Source of the DNA: CAZLIC01 sp964559535
GTDB lineage: Bacteria > Pseudomonadota > Alphaproteobacteria > Rhodobacterales > Rhodobacteraceae
DNA length: 47,472 nt
Assembly (NCBI GenBank): GCA_964559535.1
Contig: CAZLIC010000027.1
Location: 1 to 47,472 of the forward strand
Reading direction: 5' to 3'
The notes beneath the pieces were generated by a model, which ran no database searches, had not been told where the DNA came from, and was given only the letters and a program-made list of their open reading frames with translations. How positions within the stretch are numbered: position 1 is the stretch's first letter; each line of letters begins with the position of its first letter. Made by a program: the position numbers and the translations under genes. Of the stretch, positions 20,786 to 29,562 are shown one piece after another.

Positions 20786-23153
20786 CTTCAAGTCTCTCTT
20801 CCCGGCCACCCCGGCGCTGCGATCTGCTTTGCGGCCAGAGGATCTCTCAGCCGAGACTTTCACCCGGCACTTGCCCTGGCTGTCCGCACCCGCGGACAAC
20901 CTGATTCTGACCCGGCAAGGTGATCTGATCGCCTCTGCCGTAGTCGAGGGGCAGGACAGTTTCACAACGGAAGAAGGGGATCTCTCGCTCGCGACCACCT
21001 CGCTTGCGCGGCTGATCGGCCAGCTGGGCGAAGGGTTCGGGTTTCATGTTTCCAAGCTGACTTTGCCGGCCGCGCCGCAGCTGAAGCCCTTCGATGGCGA
21101 GGGCACTGGGGCGGCATTCGCCGCCATGGTCGATGCCCGCTGGCAGGAACATCTTCGCGCCCGCACCCTGAAGCGTCGGGCGCTGATGGTCTCGCTCATC
21201 CTGCGCCCCACTGCCCTGAAACGGGCCCCTCTGATCGGCGCGCTCTTCAAGGCAGCCTTCACGGGCGATCTTGGCCAGCGGATTGAACGCCTGAATGAGG
21301 CGCTGGGGCTTTTGGCAGGGGCCTGCCAGGGTCTGGGCTTCCGGCGGCTGACCGTTTCCTCCGGGGAATGGCTCGGCCTCTTGGGCGTGGTTCTAGGCCA
21401 GCCGATGGCCAAGGTCCTGCCCATGCACGGCCAGTTTCTCAGCGAAGCTGTCGCGGCGTCGCAGATGACCTTTGCTGGAAAGCGTGTGGAGATCGACACC
21501 GGCGCGGGGACGCGTTTCGGGACGATCTTCGGCGTGAAATCCTATCCGGCCCGAACCTGGGCGCGGATGCTGGATGCTCTGGAACTGCCCTACGACATCG
21601 TCATCACCAACAGCTTCACGCCGACCCGCAACAACGAGATCGAAGAGCGCATTAAGCGCACGGCACGGCAGATGCGCGCCTCTGAAGATGCCGCCGAAAC
21701 CTTGCGGCAGGAGCTTTACGAGGCCGCAGACAATGTCGCCTCTGGCCGACAGGTCTTTGGAAAGCATCACCTGACTGTTATGGTCACGGCCAAGACCCCG
21801 GAACAACTGGAGGAAGCGGCATCTGAGGTTTGGCGGGCGGGGCAGGACTGTGGGGCGACCCTCGTGCGCGAGAGTTTCGCCGCCCGCGCGGCCTGGCTTG
21901 CCCAAGCTCCGGGCAACTGGGCCTACCGCCCGCGCACAGCCCTGCTGTCAGCCCAGAACTTCGCGCATCTCGCGGCGCTACACCGGGTCACGGAAGGTCG
22001 CTCCAAGGCACAGTCACCGTGGGGCGAGACGATCACAGCGCTGCCGACGGTGACCTCGAGCCTTTACCGCTTCAATTTCCACGACAAAGGCGAGCGGGGG
22101 GCTGAACCGAGTGCTGGTCACACTTTGGTGCTCGGCCGCACGGGGTCGGGCAAGACCCTCGGCACCGCTTTCCTCATGGCACAGGCGCGGCGAGTCCATG
22201 CCCGCATCCTTGTGATCGACAAGGACCGGGGCCTCGAGATGGCCGTGCGGGCCCTGGGCGGAAGCTATTCTGCAATCAGGATCGGTGAGGCGACAGGCCT
22301 CAATCCGTTCCAGACCGAGACCGATGAGCGCGGGGCGGCCTGGCTCACCGACTGGCTCGGTGACATCCTTGCTGGGTCACGTGTCTTCGAGACCGCACAA
22401 ACCGTCAGCCTGAACGCCGCTGTCCGTCAGATCGTTTCAGCTGATCCGCGGCTACGGACGTTCGATGGTCTCGCAACCCTCGTCGCCTCGACTGACGATG
22501 AGGGCGACCTGGTGGGCAGAGTCCGGGAATGGGGGCAGGGTGGGCGGCATGGCTGGCTCTTTGGGCCCGGGGCCACATCCCAGATCAGCCTGTCAGAAGA
22601 CGTGGCCGGCATCGACATGTCGGAGATCCTCGATCTCGGGACCGAACGCTCGGCGCTTCTCGCCTACCTCTTCCGCCGCATCGAACGGGTGATCGAGGAT
22701 CGCCGTCCGACCCTCATCGTCATCGATGAGGCCTGGAAGATGCTCGACGATCCGATCTTCGAGAAGCGCCTGCATGACTGGCTCGTCACCATGCGGAAGA
22801 AGAATGCCGTGGTGATGATGCTGACCCAGACGCCGACCCATCTGACCCGGGTCAAGGTCGGTCAGATCATCGCGGAAAGCGTGGTGACCCAGCTTCTCTA
22901 CCCGAACCCGCGCGCCAACCCCGAGGATTACCGGATCCTGCGGCTGAACGAGAAGGAGGCAGAGTTTCTCTGCACGCCGACGGGTGGCTTGCGCCTCGCC
23001 CTCCTGCGCTCAGCCGGGGACTCGGTCTTCGTCAACATGGGTCTTGCGGCTCTTGGGCCCGCGCTGGCCGTTCTTGGCGGCGGCCGATCCGGCGAGGACC
23101 GCGCGCCCTACGGCTGGCGCGACACCCCAGACTTCTGGAAGGACATGATGTGA
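20775..23153 (+). CDS. virB4: T4SS ATPase VirB4
   Basis: This is a 792-residue VirB4/CagE-family ATPase. The N-terminal domain (residues 1-about 430) includes FGFHVSKLTL and QMTFAGKRVEIDTG. Walker A is GRTGSGKT at about residues 454-461, and Walker B-like TLIVIDEAWKMLDD and the following MLTQTPTHL motif are present. Start at 20775 (MSADFKSLFPAT) chosen because it overlaps the virB3 stop. It energises pilus biogenesis and substrate transfer at the inner membrane. The gene appears intact. Confidence 0.96.
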   Translation: MSADFKSLFPATPALRSALRPEDLSAETFTRHLPWLSAPADNLILTRQGDLIASAVVEGQDSFTTEEGDLSLATTSLARLIGQLGEGFGFHVSKLTLPAAPQLKPFDGEGTGAAFAAMVDARWQEHLRARTLKRRALMVSLILRPTALKRAPLIGALFKAAFTGDLGQRIERLNEALGLLAGACQGLGFRRLTVSSGEWLGLLGVVLGQPMAKVLPMHGQFLSEAVAASQMTFAGKRVEIDTGAGTRFGTIFGVKSYPARTWARMLDALELPYDIVITNSFTPTRNNEIEERIKRTARQMRASEDAAETLRQELYEAADNVASGRQVFGKHHLTVMVTAKTPEQLEEAASEVWRAGQDCGATLVRESFAARAAWLAQAPGNWAYRPRTALLSAQNFAHLAALHRVTEGRSKAQSPWGETITALPTVTSSLYRFNFHDKGERGAEPSAGHTLVLGRTGSGKTLGTAFLMAQARRVHARILVIDKDRGLEMAVRALGGSYSAIRIGEATGLNPFQTETDERGAAWLTDWLGDILAGSRVFETAQTVSLNAAVRQIVSADPRLRTFDGLATLVASTDDEGDLVGRVREWGQGGRHGWLFGPGATSQISLSEDVAGIDMSEILDLGTERSALLAYLFRRIERVIEDRRPTLIVIDEAWKMLDDPIFEKRLHDWLVTMRKKNAVVMMLTQTPTHLTRVKVGQIIAESVVTQLLYPNPRANPEDYRILRLNEKEAEFLCTPTGGLRLALLRSAGDSVFVNMGLAALGPALAVLGGGRSGEDRAPYGWRDTPDFWKDMM

Positions 23154-23356
23154 TCCGACGCAACCGCCTGACCCCCGCTTCCCTTCTCGGGCTCACCCTC
23201 CTCTCCGCCTGCGCGGGTGTAGAGACGGGCGCGGTCTCCCCCTGCCACGGCCAGTTCCGGGCCGAAGGCAAGTATTTCGCGGCGCGGGAACAAACCGACG
23301 GCAGCACCGTCGTCGTCTCGACAATGAACGCCCCCGACGCGCGTTGCGGGAACTGA
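23150..23356 (+). CDS. Small lipoprotein at the VirB7-like position
   Basis: This 68-residue protein has a lipoprotein signal peptide with lipobox LLSAC (Cys about residue 21). The mature part is about 47 residues, with two more cysteines that could form a disulfide. It overlaps the virB4 stop by four bases (ATGA). VirB7 proteins are small outer-membrane lipoproteins that bind VirB9. Size, lipobox and operon position make a VirB7 role plausible, but the sequence alone does not prove it. Confidence 0.65.
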   Translation: MIRRNRLTPASLLGLTLLSACAGVETGAVSPCHGQFRAEGKYFAAREQTDGSTVVVSTMNAPDARCGN

Positions 23357-23364
23357 GCCACCGC

Positions 23365-24468
23365 ATGCGCCGCGCTCCCATTCTTCTCGGGCTACTCCTC
23401 GGCAGCTCTTTGCCCATGGGCCTCCTGGCCCAAGGCGTGCCGATCATCGACGGCTCGCGGCTGTCGAACTTCATCTCGCGCCTCGTTGAACAGGCCGAGG
23501 ATGCCGTGAAGCAGGGGGAGAAACTCACCACCCGCACCGAACTCAGCGAGATCGAAGACGATCAGCTGGCCGCCTATGAGCGTTTCCTCGCGGATACGAC
23601 CGGTGTGACTGACCTCAGCAGCTTCGAGATGGGGGCGGGAACCTTTCCCTCTGCCGAGGAAGTTTATCCCCTTGGGGAGACGAGTCCGGAAAGCCAGCGA
23701 CTTTTCGGTGAAGGCGAGACAGTCGAGGCGATGATCATCGCGACGGCCGCACGGTACGAGACGCACCCCGGCGTCGTGAAGGTCGGTCTCACGCCCACGA
23801 CCTGGCGCATTCTCTTCCAGTCGCTGGTGAAGCAGGAGAGCGGGTTTTCCAACGCGGCGATCAGCCCGGTCGGGGCCATGGGTTTCTGCCAATTGATGCC
23901 CGGCACCGCCGCCGATCTCGGTGTCGATCCGAGCGATCCGCTGCAGAACCTCGATGGTGGCGCACGCTATCTCGCGACCCAGCTCAACAGCTTCGGCCGG
24001 ATCGACTTCGCGCTCGCTGCCTACAATGCGGGGCCGGGCAACGTCCAGAAATACGGCGGCATCCCACCTTTCGAGGAAACCCGGAACTACGTCCGCCGGA
24101 TCTCTGGCTATTACGATGCCTATCTCTCGGTGATCACCGGCGCGGACGTGACGGGCACGCTGGCCGGGGTGGAGGGCGCCAGTGCCGAATGGGGCAACAT
24201 GTCCTCGGCCTTCATCGGCTATTCCGGCCAGCAGTCGGGGCAGATCGAGGCGGCCATGGCACGGATCAAGGGATTCCTTGAGACGGCCAAGCCCCAGACC
24301 CCGAAAGAAGCGGTTGACCAGAACACCTACATGCTCGCGGAACGCGCGCGCCTCATGGCCCTGACGCTGCGGTTGCGCGCCGGTGCCGTCAAGGTCGAGG
24401 CGGCCCGCGGGCTCTCGGATGCCGCGCAATCCCTGCAATACACCACCTTCTGGGAGTACACTCCGTGA
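23365..24468 (+). CDS. Second lytic transglycosylase, with VirB5-like ends
   Basis: This is a 367-residue secreted protein. The signal peptide (APILLGLLLGSSLPMGLLA) is followed by QGVPIIDG, nearly the same as QGVPVIDG at the mature start of the next gene, VirB5. The middle (residues about 150-260) is an SLT domain: the catalytic Glu in SLVKQESGFSNAAISPVGAM, GFCQLMPGTAADLGV, and ALAAYNAGPGNVQKYGGIPPF. The C-terminal helix (AVDQNTYMLAERARLMALTL) again resembles the VirB5 C-terminus (SIDLNTRMAAETNYMLGQMW). It reads as a transglycosylase domain set within a VirB5-like frame. Start at ATG 23365. Confidence 0.85.
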   Translation: MRRAPILLGLLLGSSLPMGLLAQGVPIIDGSRLSNFISRLVEQAEDAVKQGEKLTTRTELSEIEDDQLAAYERFLADTTGVTDLSSFEMGAGTFPSAEEVYPLGETSPESQRLFGEGETVEAMIIATAARYETHPGVVKVGLTPTTWRILFQSLVKQESGFSNAAISPVGAMGFCQLMPGTAADLGVDPSDPLQNLDGGARYLATQLNSFGRIDFALAAYNAGPGNVQKYGGIPPFEETRNYVRRISGYYDAYLSVITGADVTGTLAGVEGASAEWGNMSSAFIGYSGQQSGQIEAAMARIKGFLETAKPQTPKEAVDQNTYMLAERARLMALTLRLRAGAVKVEAARGLSDAAQSLQYTTFWEYTP

Positions 24469-25274
24469 GACCTGCCGTCCTTCGAACAAGGGCGCGTCTC
24501 GCGCTCGCCGTCTGCGCAACGCTTCTGGCAGCGCCCGTTCTGGGGCAGGGCGTTCCCGTCATCGACGGTACCAACCTTGCCAAGAACATCGAGCAGCTGC
24601 AGGCGGCACTCCGCGATGCCGAAAACCAGCTCGCACAGATCGAGGAGCTGAAGAAGCAGGTCGAGACCGGCCTCGAACAGCTGACCAACCTCGAAGGCAT
24701 CCTCGGGTCGATCTCGGGCCTGAACGAGATCGCCGGCCTCTACAATTCGGTGGAGGACCTGCGCTCGCGGGCGGCCAAGATCACCGATCTTTCCGGCTTC
24801 CAGGATGCCCTTACCATCGGGGATTTCGACGGACTCCTCGATAGCCTGCTCGATGGCGACGTGACCATGGGCGACAAGATGGCCGTCGAGTACATGCGCG
24901 ACACGCTGGAAGGGGCCGGGCTGACCTCGGAAACCTTGGCCGGGCTGTCCTCCTCCGCCAATCCGCAGGACAAGCTCATCGCGACGACCGCTGCCATGAG
25001 TGCCACGGCCATGGGCGTGGCGCAGTTGTCCTATGAGGAAGCCGCCCAAAGCCTCGCACGGATCGACGGCCTCGTCGACGAGATCGCCAGCCAGGACACG
25101 CTCAAGGAAAGCATCGACCTCAACACCCGGATGGCCGCTGAAACCAACTACATGCTCGGCCAGATGTGGCGGCTCAATGCGGCTGCGGGCCTCGCCGCGG
25201 GCCAGTCGGGCGTGAACTGGGCCGCAGAACAGGCCAAGGAGAAGAGCTTCTTTGACTACTCGGGGGCCGAATGA
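24465..25274 (+). CDS. virB5: T4SS minor pilus protein VirB5
   Basis: This is a 269-residue secreted, mostly helical protein. It starts with GTG at 24465, overlapping the previous stop (GTGA). The signal peptide (LALAVCATLLAAPVLG) is followed by QGVPVIDGTNLAKNIEQLQA, a standard VirB5/TrbJ mature start. Coiled-coil helices (LRDAENQLAQIEELKKQVET) and a C-terminal helix complete the fold. VirB5 is found at pilus tips and aids contact or pilus assembly. Confidence 0.9.
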   Translation: MRPAVLRTRARLALAVCATLLAAPVLGQGVPVIDGTNLAKNIEQLQAALRDAENQLAQIEELKKQVETGLEQLTNLEGILGSISGLNEIAGLYNSVEDLRSRAAKITDLSGFQDALTIGDFDGLLDSLLDGDVTMGDKMAVEYMRDTLEGAGLTSETLAGLSSSANPQDKLIATTAAMSATAMGVAQLSYEEAAQSLARIDGLVDEIASQDTLKESIDLNTRMAAETNYMLGQMWRLNAAAGLAAGQSGVNWAAEQAKEKSFFDYSGAE

Positions 25275-25777
25275 TGCGGCCGGTGTTCCAACAGGTCGCG
25301 GCGGTTGTTACCCTTGTCTGCCTTGCCAACTTCACCGCAGCTGAAGACGTCACCTCCTTGAGTGACATTCAACTGGCCGAAAGAACCCGGGAAGCGGTAG
25401 TGGTGCAGGATGCGGAGGCCGCGCTGGACCTCCTTACCGAAATGCAGCGGCGCGGGACCGGGATCTTTGCGGGAGTGAAAAGGGACACCTGCAAAGAGGT
25501 GATCGATCTGCCCGCAGGGATCACCGACTGGCGCTTCAAGGGGGCCGCTCGGCAGGCCTACATCACGGCGGCGAAGACGAAGGCCCTGGAAGAGGGAAAA
25601 TGCGGTTGCCTCTTCGGAGAGTTCAGCTTTGACAGGTTCACGTCTGAAGTCTTGGGCAAGTCGGCTTCCGACCTCGTCAATGATGATCGGGGGGAGATCG
25701 AGGCCTACCTCACGCAGCATCAACGCGAGACCGAGGCTCGCTATCGCGACCTCGAGACCGTTTGCAGGTCCATGTGA
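25271..25777 (+). CDS. Secreted four-cysteine protein between virB5 and virB6
   Basis: This is a 168-residue protein with a signal peptide (VFQQVAAVVTLVCLANFTAA, cleavage near AED). The mature part has cysteines in RDTCKEV, EGKCGCLFGEF and ETVCRSM, so disulfides are likely. The start codon overlaps the virB5 stop by four bases. Entry-exclusion proteins or small lipoproteins often occupy this position in conjugation operons, but here there is no lipobox. I do not recognise a family; a T4SS accessory or exclusion role is inferred from position only. Confidence 0.75.
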   Translation: MMRPVFQQVAAVVTLVCLANFTAAEDVTSLSDIQLAERTREAVVVQDAEAALDLLTEMQRRGTGIFAGVKRDTCKEVIDLPAGITDWRFKGAARQAYITAAKTKALEEGKCGCLFGEFSFDRFTSEVLGKSASDLVNDDRGEIEAYLTQHQRETEARYRDLETVCRSM

Positions 25778-25780
25778 ACC

Positions 25781-26800
25781 ATGGCCATCATTGCCGACAT
25801 CCTGACCCAGGTCGATGCTGCCGCAACCGCAGTCGGCGCCACGGCGTTCGACGCCGTGGCCGCCGAGATCGTGCCGGTCTTCCGGGTCGGCTCGGTTCTG
25901 GTGGTTGCCTTGGTCGGGGTCAACCTGATGGCACAGGCCGTCCCAATGACCCTTCGCAACGGGCTTGGTCTGATGGTGCGTATCGCGGTGGCTTCGGCAT
26001 TCCTGTCATCCTGGACCAACTTCAATTCGGTCTACGGGGTCCTGACCAATGCCCCGAGCGAAATCGGGGCTGTCGTCCTCGAGGCCTTCGGTGGTGGATC
26101 GGGCAATCTCTATGAAGGACTCGACTCGCTCTATTTGCAGGCCCTCGATGTCGGGCAGGCGATCAGCCAGAATGGCAGCTACATCACCGGTGGCCTCGCG
26201 GGCCTCCTGATGTTTCTTGTCGCCGCCCTCATGGCAACTGTGTCGATCATCGTGATCTCGGCCGCCAAGATCATGATCGGCGTCCTCGTGATCTTCGCGC
26301 CGATCGCGATTGCCTGCACGCTTTTCAAGGTGACCGCCCCGCTCTTTGACCGATGGGTGAACCTCGCCCTCGGCTTTGCTTTCTACCCGATGCTGACCTC
26401 GGGCATGGCGGCCTTCACCATCGCAATCGCCCGCGACCTAACACCCGCCTCCCTCGCCACCGTCGAAACCATCGGCGATGTCCTGAGCTTCGTGGTCGTC
26501 ATGATGCTTGGCACCGGCCTAATGGCCATGGTGCCGACGATCGCGCAGTCCCTCGCCTCGACCGCGACCGGTCTTGGCAGTGTGGCAGCCTCGACCTTCC
26601 GCACCGCCGACAGCGTCAAGGGTTACGGACGCACCGGCATCGCGTCCGGGATCGGTGCGGGCCGGGGCGCAGCTGGAATGGATGCAGGCGGTCGCCGTCC
26701 CTCGGATGCGCGCCTCAACGGCAATACCGCCGGACAGATCGGGCGGTCCGCCGTTCAGACCGCAGTGAGGCTCGCGAGCCGGACACCTGGCAAGAGCTGA
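25781..26800 (+). CDS. virB6: T4SS channel protein VirB6 (TrbL family)
   Basis: This is a 339-residue polytopic inner-membrane protein with about five to six hydrophobic segments (VLVVALVGVNLMAQAVPM; GGLAGLLMFLVAALMATVSI; IMIGVLVIFAPIAIACTLF; DVLSFVVVMMLGTGLMAMVP), the TrbL/VirB6 core, and a glycine-rich cytoplasmic tail. It forms part of the translocation channel. It starts three bases after the preceding stop. Confidence 0.92.
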   Translation: MAIIADILTQVDAAATAVGATAFDAVAAEIVPVFRVGSVLVVALVGVNLMAQAVPMTLRNGLGLMVRIAVASAFLSSWTNFNSVYGVLTNAPSEIGAVVLEAFGGGSGNLYEGLDSLYLQALDVGQAISQNGSYITGGLAGLLMFLVAALMATVSIIVISAAKIMIGVLVIFAPIAIACTLFKVTAPLFDRWVNLALGFAFYPMLTSGMAAFTIAIARDLTPASLATVETIGDVLSFVVVMMLGTGLMAMVPTIAQSLASTATGLGSVAASTFRTADSVKGYGRTGIASGIGAGRGAAGMDAGGRRPSDARLNGNTAGQIGRSAVQTAVRLASRTPGKS

Positions 26801-26832
26801 TGCCCCGGAATTCGAGAAGTGGAGGACCGCCC

Positions 26833-27492
26833 ATGGAGGCGCATGGATTTGATGTCGATCTCGTTCTGGAGCCCCGCCTCTCGGCCCGGCGCGCCTGGAT
26901 CGTCGCGGGTGCCGCGGGCGGGCTGAGCCTGATCCTTGCGACCGCGCTGGTCCTGGTCCTGCCCTTGCGGGAAACCCAGGTCTTCACCGTCCTTGTGGAT
27001 CGCCAGACCGGTGATGCCGAAAACATCCTGCAGGTCGCCCCGACCGGGATCGAGGACGAGGAGGCGCTGAAACAGAGCCTTCTCGTGGCATATGTCTCGG
27101 ATCGAGAAGGCTATTTCCTTGCCGGCATTCAGGCCCGGCTTGAGAGCGTGCAGCGCCGCTCGACGGGGGGTGCCGAAGAAAGTCTGCGGCTTCTCTGGTC
27201 GAAGGGCGGCGGCAACACGGCCTATCCGCCCGATGTCTATGGGCCCGGCGCGGAAGTCACTGTGACCGTCCGCCGGATCACGTTCCTCGCGCGAGACGTC
27301 GCCCAGATCCGCTTCCTGAAAACCCTGCGCAAAACGAAGCAGGAGCCGGTGACCCAGCCCTTCGTCGCGACGGTCGAGTTCGCCTTCGAGCCGAAGACTG
27401 AACGCTCCCTCGCCCATGTCTGGGAAAACCCGCTCGGCTTCACCGTATCGGCCTACCGCGTCGACGCCGAAACCCTGGAGACCAATCCATGA
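26833..27492 (+). CDS. virB8: T4SS inner-membrane protein VirB8
   Basis: This is a 219-residue bitopic protein with a short cytoplasmic N-terminus, one membrane helix (WIVAGAAGGLSLILATALVLV) and a periplasmic NTF2-like domain that includes LVDRQTGDAENILQV and FVATVEFAFEP. The ATG at 26833 is chosen for its GGAGG site 7 bases upstream, although an in-frame ATG at 26800 overlaps the virB6 stop. VirB8 is an assembly factor linking the inner-membrane platform to the core complex. Confidence 0.93.
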   Translation: MEAHGFDVDLVLEPRLSARRAWIVAGAAGGLSLILATALVLVLPLRETQVFTVLVDRQTGDAENILQVAPTGIEDEEALKQSLLVAYVSDREGYFLAGIQARLESVQRRSTGGAEESLRLLWSKGGGNTAYPPDVYGPGAEVTVTVRRITFLARDVAQIRFLKTLRKTKQEPVTQPFVATVEFAFEPKTERSLAHVWENPLGFTVSAYRVDAETLETNP

Positions 27493-28238
27493 CCCGTTCC
27501 CTCTTCCTCCCGGGGATTGTGCTCGCCAGTGTACTGGCTACGGCATTTCCCACATTTGCCGAAGTTGCGCCCGCCTCGATGGGCGCCGACGCCCGAGTTC
27601 GCTCTGTCCTATACAACCCTGTCGACGTGATCCGGCTCGACACGCATTTGCGGGTGAACACGGCAATAGAGCTCGGCGCCGGCGAGCGGATCGATTCCGT
27701 ACTTCTTGGCGACAGCGAGGCCTTCGAGGTCGAAGTGCTCTCGAACCGAACCACGGTCTCCGTGAAACCCCTGATCGCCGGGGCCGAGACCAACATGACG
27801 ATCTACACCGGGCGACGCACGATTTCGCTTTCGATCAGCGAGGGCCGATCACGCAACCCGACTTACAGGCTGGTCCTGCGCTATCCCGAGACAGGTACAA
27901 GCCGGACGGCCCGCAGCACGGTGGCCGCTGGCTCGCGAGACATCGGCTATGCCTGGTCAGGCGACGAGACCCTGAAACCAGTCCATATCTGGAACGATGG
28001 ACAGGCGACCTACTTCGCCTTCGCACCGGGCCTGCGCCCCTCGATCTTCGGGGTCGATGCGATGGGTCGCGAGGTGACGCTGAACTCCGGCACGCGGGGC
28101 AGCATCGTCCGCGTCTCAGGGCTGCGCTCCGCCTATTCGATCCGGATCGGTACGCAGGTGCTTTGCATCGAGCGCGTGAACGAGGGCGTGACCACCGACC
28201 CTGCTTTGCTCTCCAAGCTTCAGGGATGGGAGTTCTGA
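27489..28238 (+). CDS. virB9: T4SS core protein VirB9
   Basis: This is a 249-residue secreted protein (signal peptide FLPGIVLASVLATAFPTFA). The N-terminal domain contains SVLYNPVDVIRLDTHLRVNT; the C-terminal beta-sandwich includes YRLVLRYPE and HIWNDGQATYFAFAPG. The four-base overlap with virB8 (ATGA) indicates coupling. VirB9 builds the outer-membrane core ring with VirB10 and a VirB7-like lipoprotein. Confidence 0.93.
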   Translation: MTRSLFLPGIVLASVLATAFPTFAEVAPASMGADARVRSVLYNPVDVIRLDTHLRVNTAIELGAGERIDSVLLGDSEAFEVEVLSNRTTVSVKPLIAGAETNMTIYTGRRTISLSISEGRSRNPTYRLVLRYPETGTSRTARSTVAAGSRDIGYAWSGDETLKPVHIWNDGQATYFAFAPGLRPSIFGVDAMGREVTLNSGTRGSIVRVSGLRSAYSIRIGTQVLCIERVNEGVTTDPALLSKLQGWEF

Positions 28239-28239
28239 C

Positions 28240-29562
28240 ATGGCTGGTCCGGAGATGACCGATCCGCAGAACGGCGCTGAGTCGGACTACAAGGTTGAGC
28301 GGCACAAGCCGAAGATGACCCGGCAGCAAAGGCTTGGCATGGGTGCGCTGCTGGCAGGGGCGAGCCTTGCCGCGCTCTGGACGGTCTGGCCATCGAGCCA
28401 CGCGATCCCCGATGTCGAAACCTCCGCTGTCGAGGAATTCCAGGATCAGGCGGGCGGCTCGCCCTTCGGAGCGATTGAGCCGGGACCGGAAGCGAAGCCC
28501 GCCGGGGATGGGTTTTCTGACATCGAAGGAGAACTGGCTTCACAGCGCGAAGACCTCGAAGCGCGGAACGCCACACTCCAGTCCGAGGTCGAACGGCTGC
28601 AGCGCGAACTGGGGGATCTTGCCGACCGGGCCGATGCCGAAAAGGACCAGACGGCCAAGGAACTGGCGCTTGCCCTCGAAGAGGCACAGTCCCAGAACCT
28701 CGCTCTAATGGAAGACATGCGGCGGCAGTTCGATCAGGAGATCGCCGTATTGAAGGCAGGTGCCGATACCGCTGGTGCCGCTGAAGCCGCGCGGGAGGCC
28801 GAACTGGCCGCCAAACGTGCCGAGCGCGAAGCGCAGCTTGCAGCCCGCGTGGCCTCACCTTCGGTCGTCTTTGATGACGGGCAAAAGGGCGGGGCAGGGG
28901 ATGCCGGTATGGGCATGTCTGAGGCCCCCGCTGAGGGCCGCGATGCGACAGGTCGGGACTTCGTGCAGTCAGGGCGGGAAGCCACTGCCACCGAAGTGAG
29001 CCAGGTCATCGCCAACCCGTCGAACACCGTCCTGCAAGGCACGATGATCGAAGCGACGCTCGAGAATGCGGTCGACTCGAGCCTGCCCGGCCAAATCACC
29101 GCGATCGTGACTCGTCCAGTCTGGTCTTTCGATCAGGTACAGATTCTCATCCCCGCCGGCTCGCGCCTCTTCGGTGACTACTCCTCTGAGGTAGCCATCG
29201 GTCAGGGCCGCATCCTTGTCGCATGGACGCGGCTCGTCACCGCGGATGGGCAGTCTGTGCAAATGGAAGCCTTCGGTGGCGACGCACAAGGACGCTCCGG
29301 CATCACCGGCAAGGTCAACACCCGGTTCGGTGCGCGGTTCGGGTCGGCTGCGCTCATTTCCCTTCTCGGGGCCGGCCCCGCCGTTGCCGCAGCGAAGTAC
29401 ACTGACGAGATCAGTTCCGACACGGCCGAAAGCATGGGCGAGGACCTGAGTGCGGCCATGGGCTCAGCTGTCCAGGCCTATACGAGCCTGCCGCCGATCA
29501 TCACCGTCGCTCCCGGGGCCGCAATCACGATCATGGTAGACCGCGATCTGGAAATCTGGTGA
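28240..29562 (+). CDS. virB10: T4SS core scaffold VirB10 (TrbI family)
   Basis: This is a 440-residue protein. A cytoplasmic N-terminus with basic residues (ERHKPKMTRQQRLGMG) is followed by one membrane helix (ALLAGASLAALWTVW) and a periplasmic coiled coil rich in Glu, Ala and Arg (residues about 90-205). The conserved C-terminal beta-barrel domain has SNTVLQGTMIEATLENAVDS, ITAIVTRPVW, IPAGSRLFGDY and ITVAPGAAITIMVDRDLEI. It spans both membranes and gates the channel. Confidence 0.95.
   Translation: MAGPEMTDPQNGAESDYKVERHKPKMTRQQRLGMGALLAGASLAALWTVWPSSHAIPDVETSAVEEFQDQAGGSPFGAIEPGPEAKPAGDGFSDIEGELASQREDLEARNATLQSEVERLQRELGDLADRADAEKDQTAKELALALEEAQSQNLALMEDMRRQFDQEIAVLKAGADTAGAAEAAREAELAAKRAEREAQLAARVASPSVVFDDGQKGGAGDAGMGMSEAPAEGRDATGRDFVQSGREATATEVSQVIANPSNTVLQGTMIEATLENAVDSSLPGQITAIVTRPVWSFDQVQILIPAGSRLFGDYSSEVAIGQGRILVAWTRLVTADGQSVQMEAFGGDAQGRSGITGKVNTRFGARFGSAALISLLGAGPAVAAAKYTDEISSDTAESMGEDLSAAMGSAVQAYTSLPPIITVAPGAAITIMVDRDLEIW

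Noticed and set aside
23392..24519. A 375-codon minus-strand frame opposite the second transglycosylase
   Set aside because: The plus-strand SLT domain and operon context are decisive; the reverse frame has no start signal or family features.
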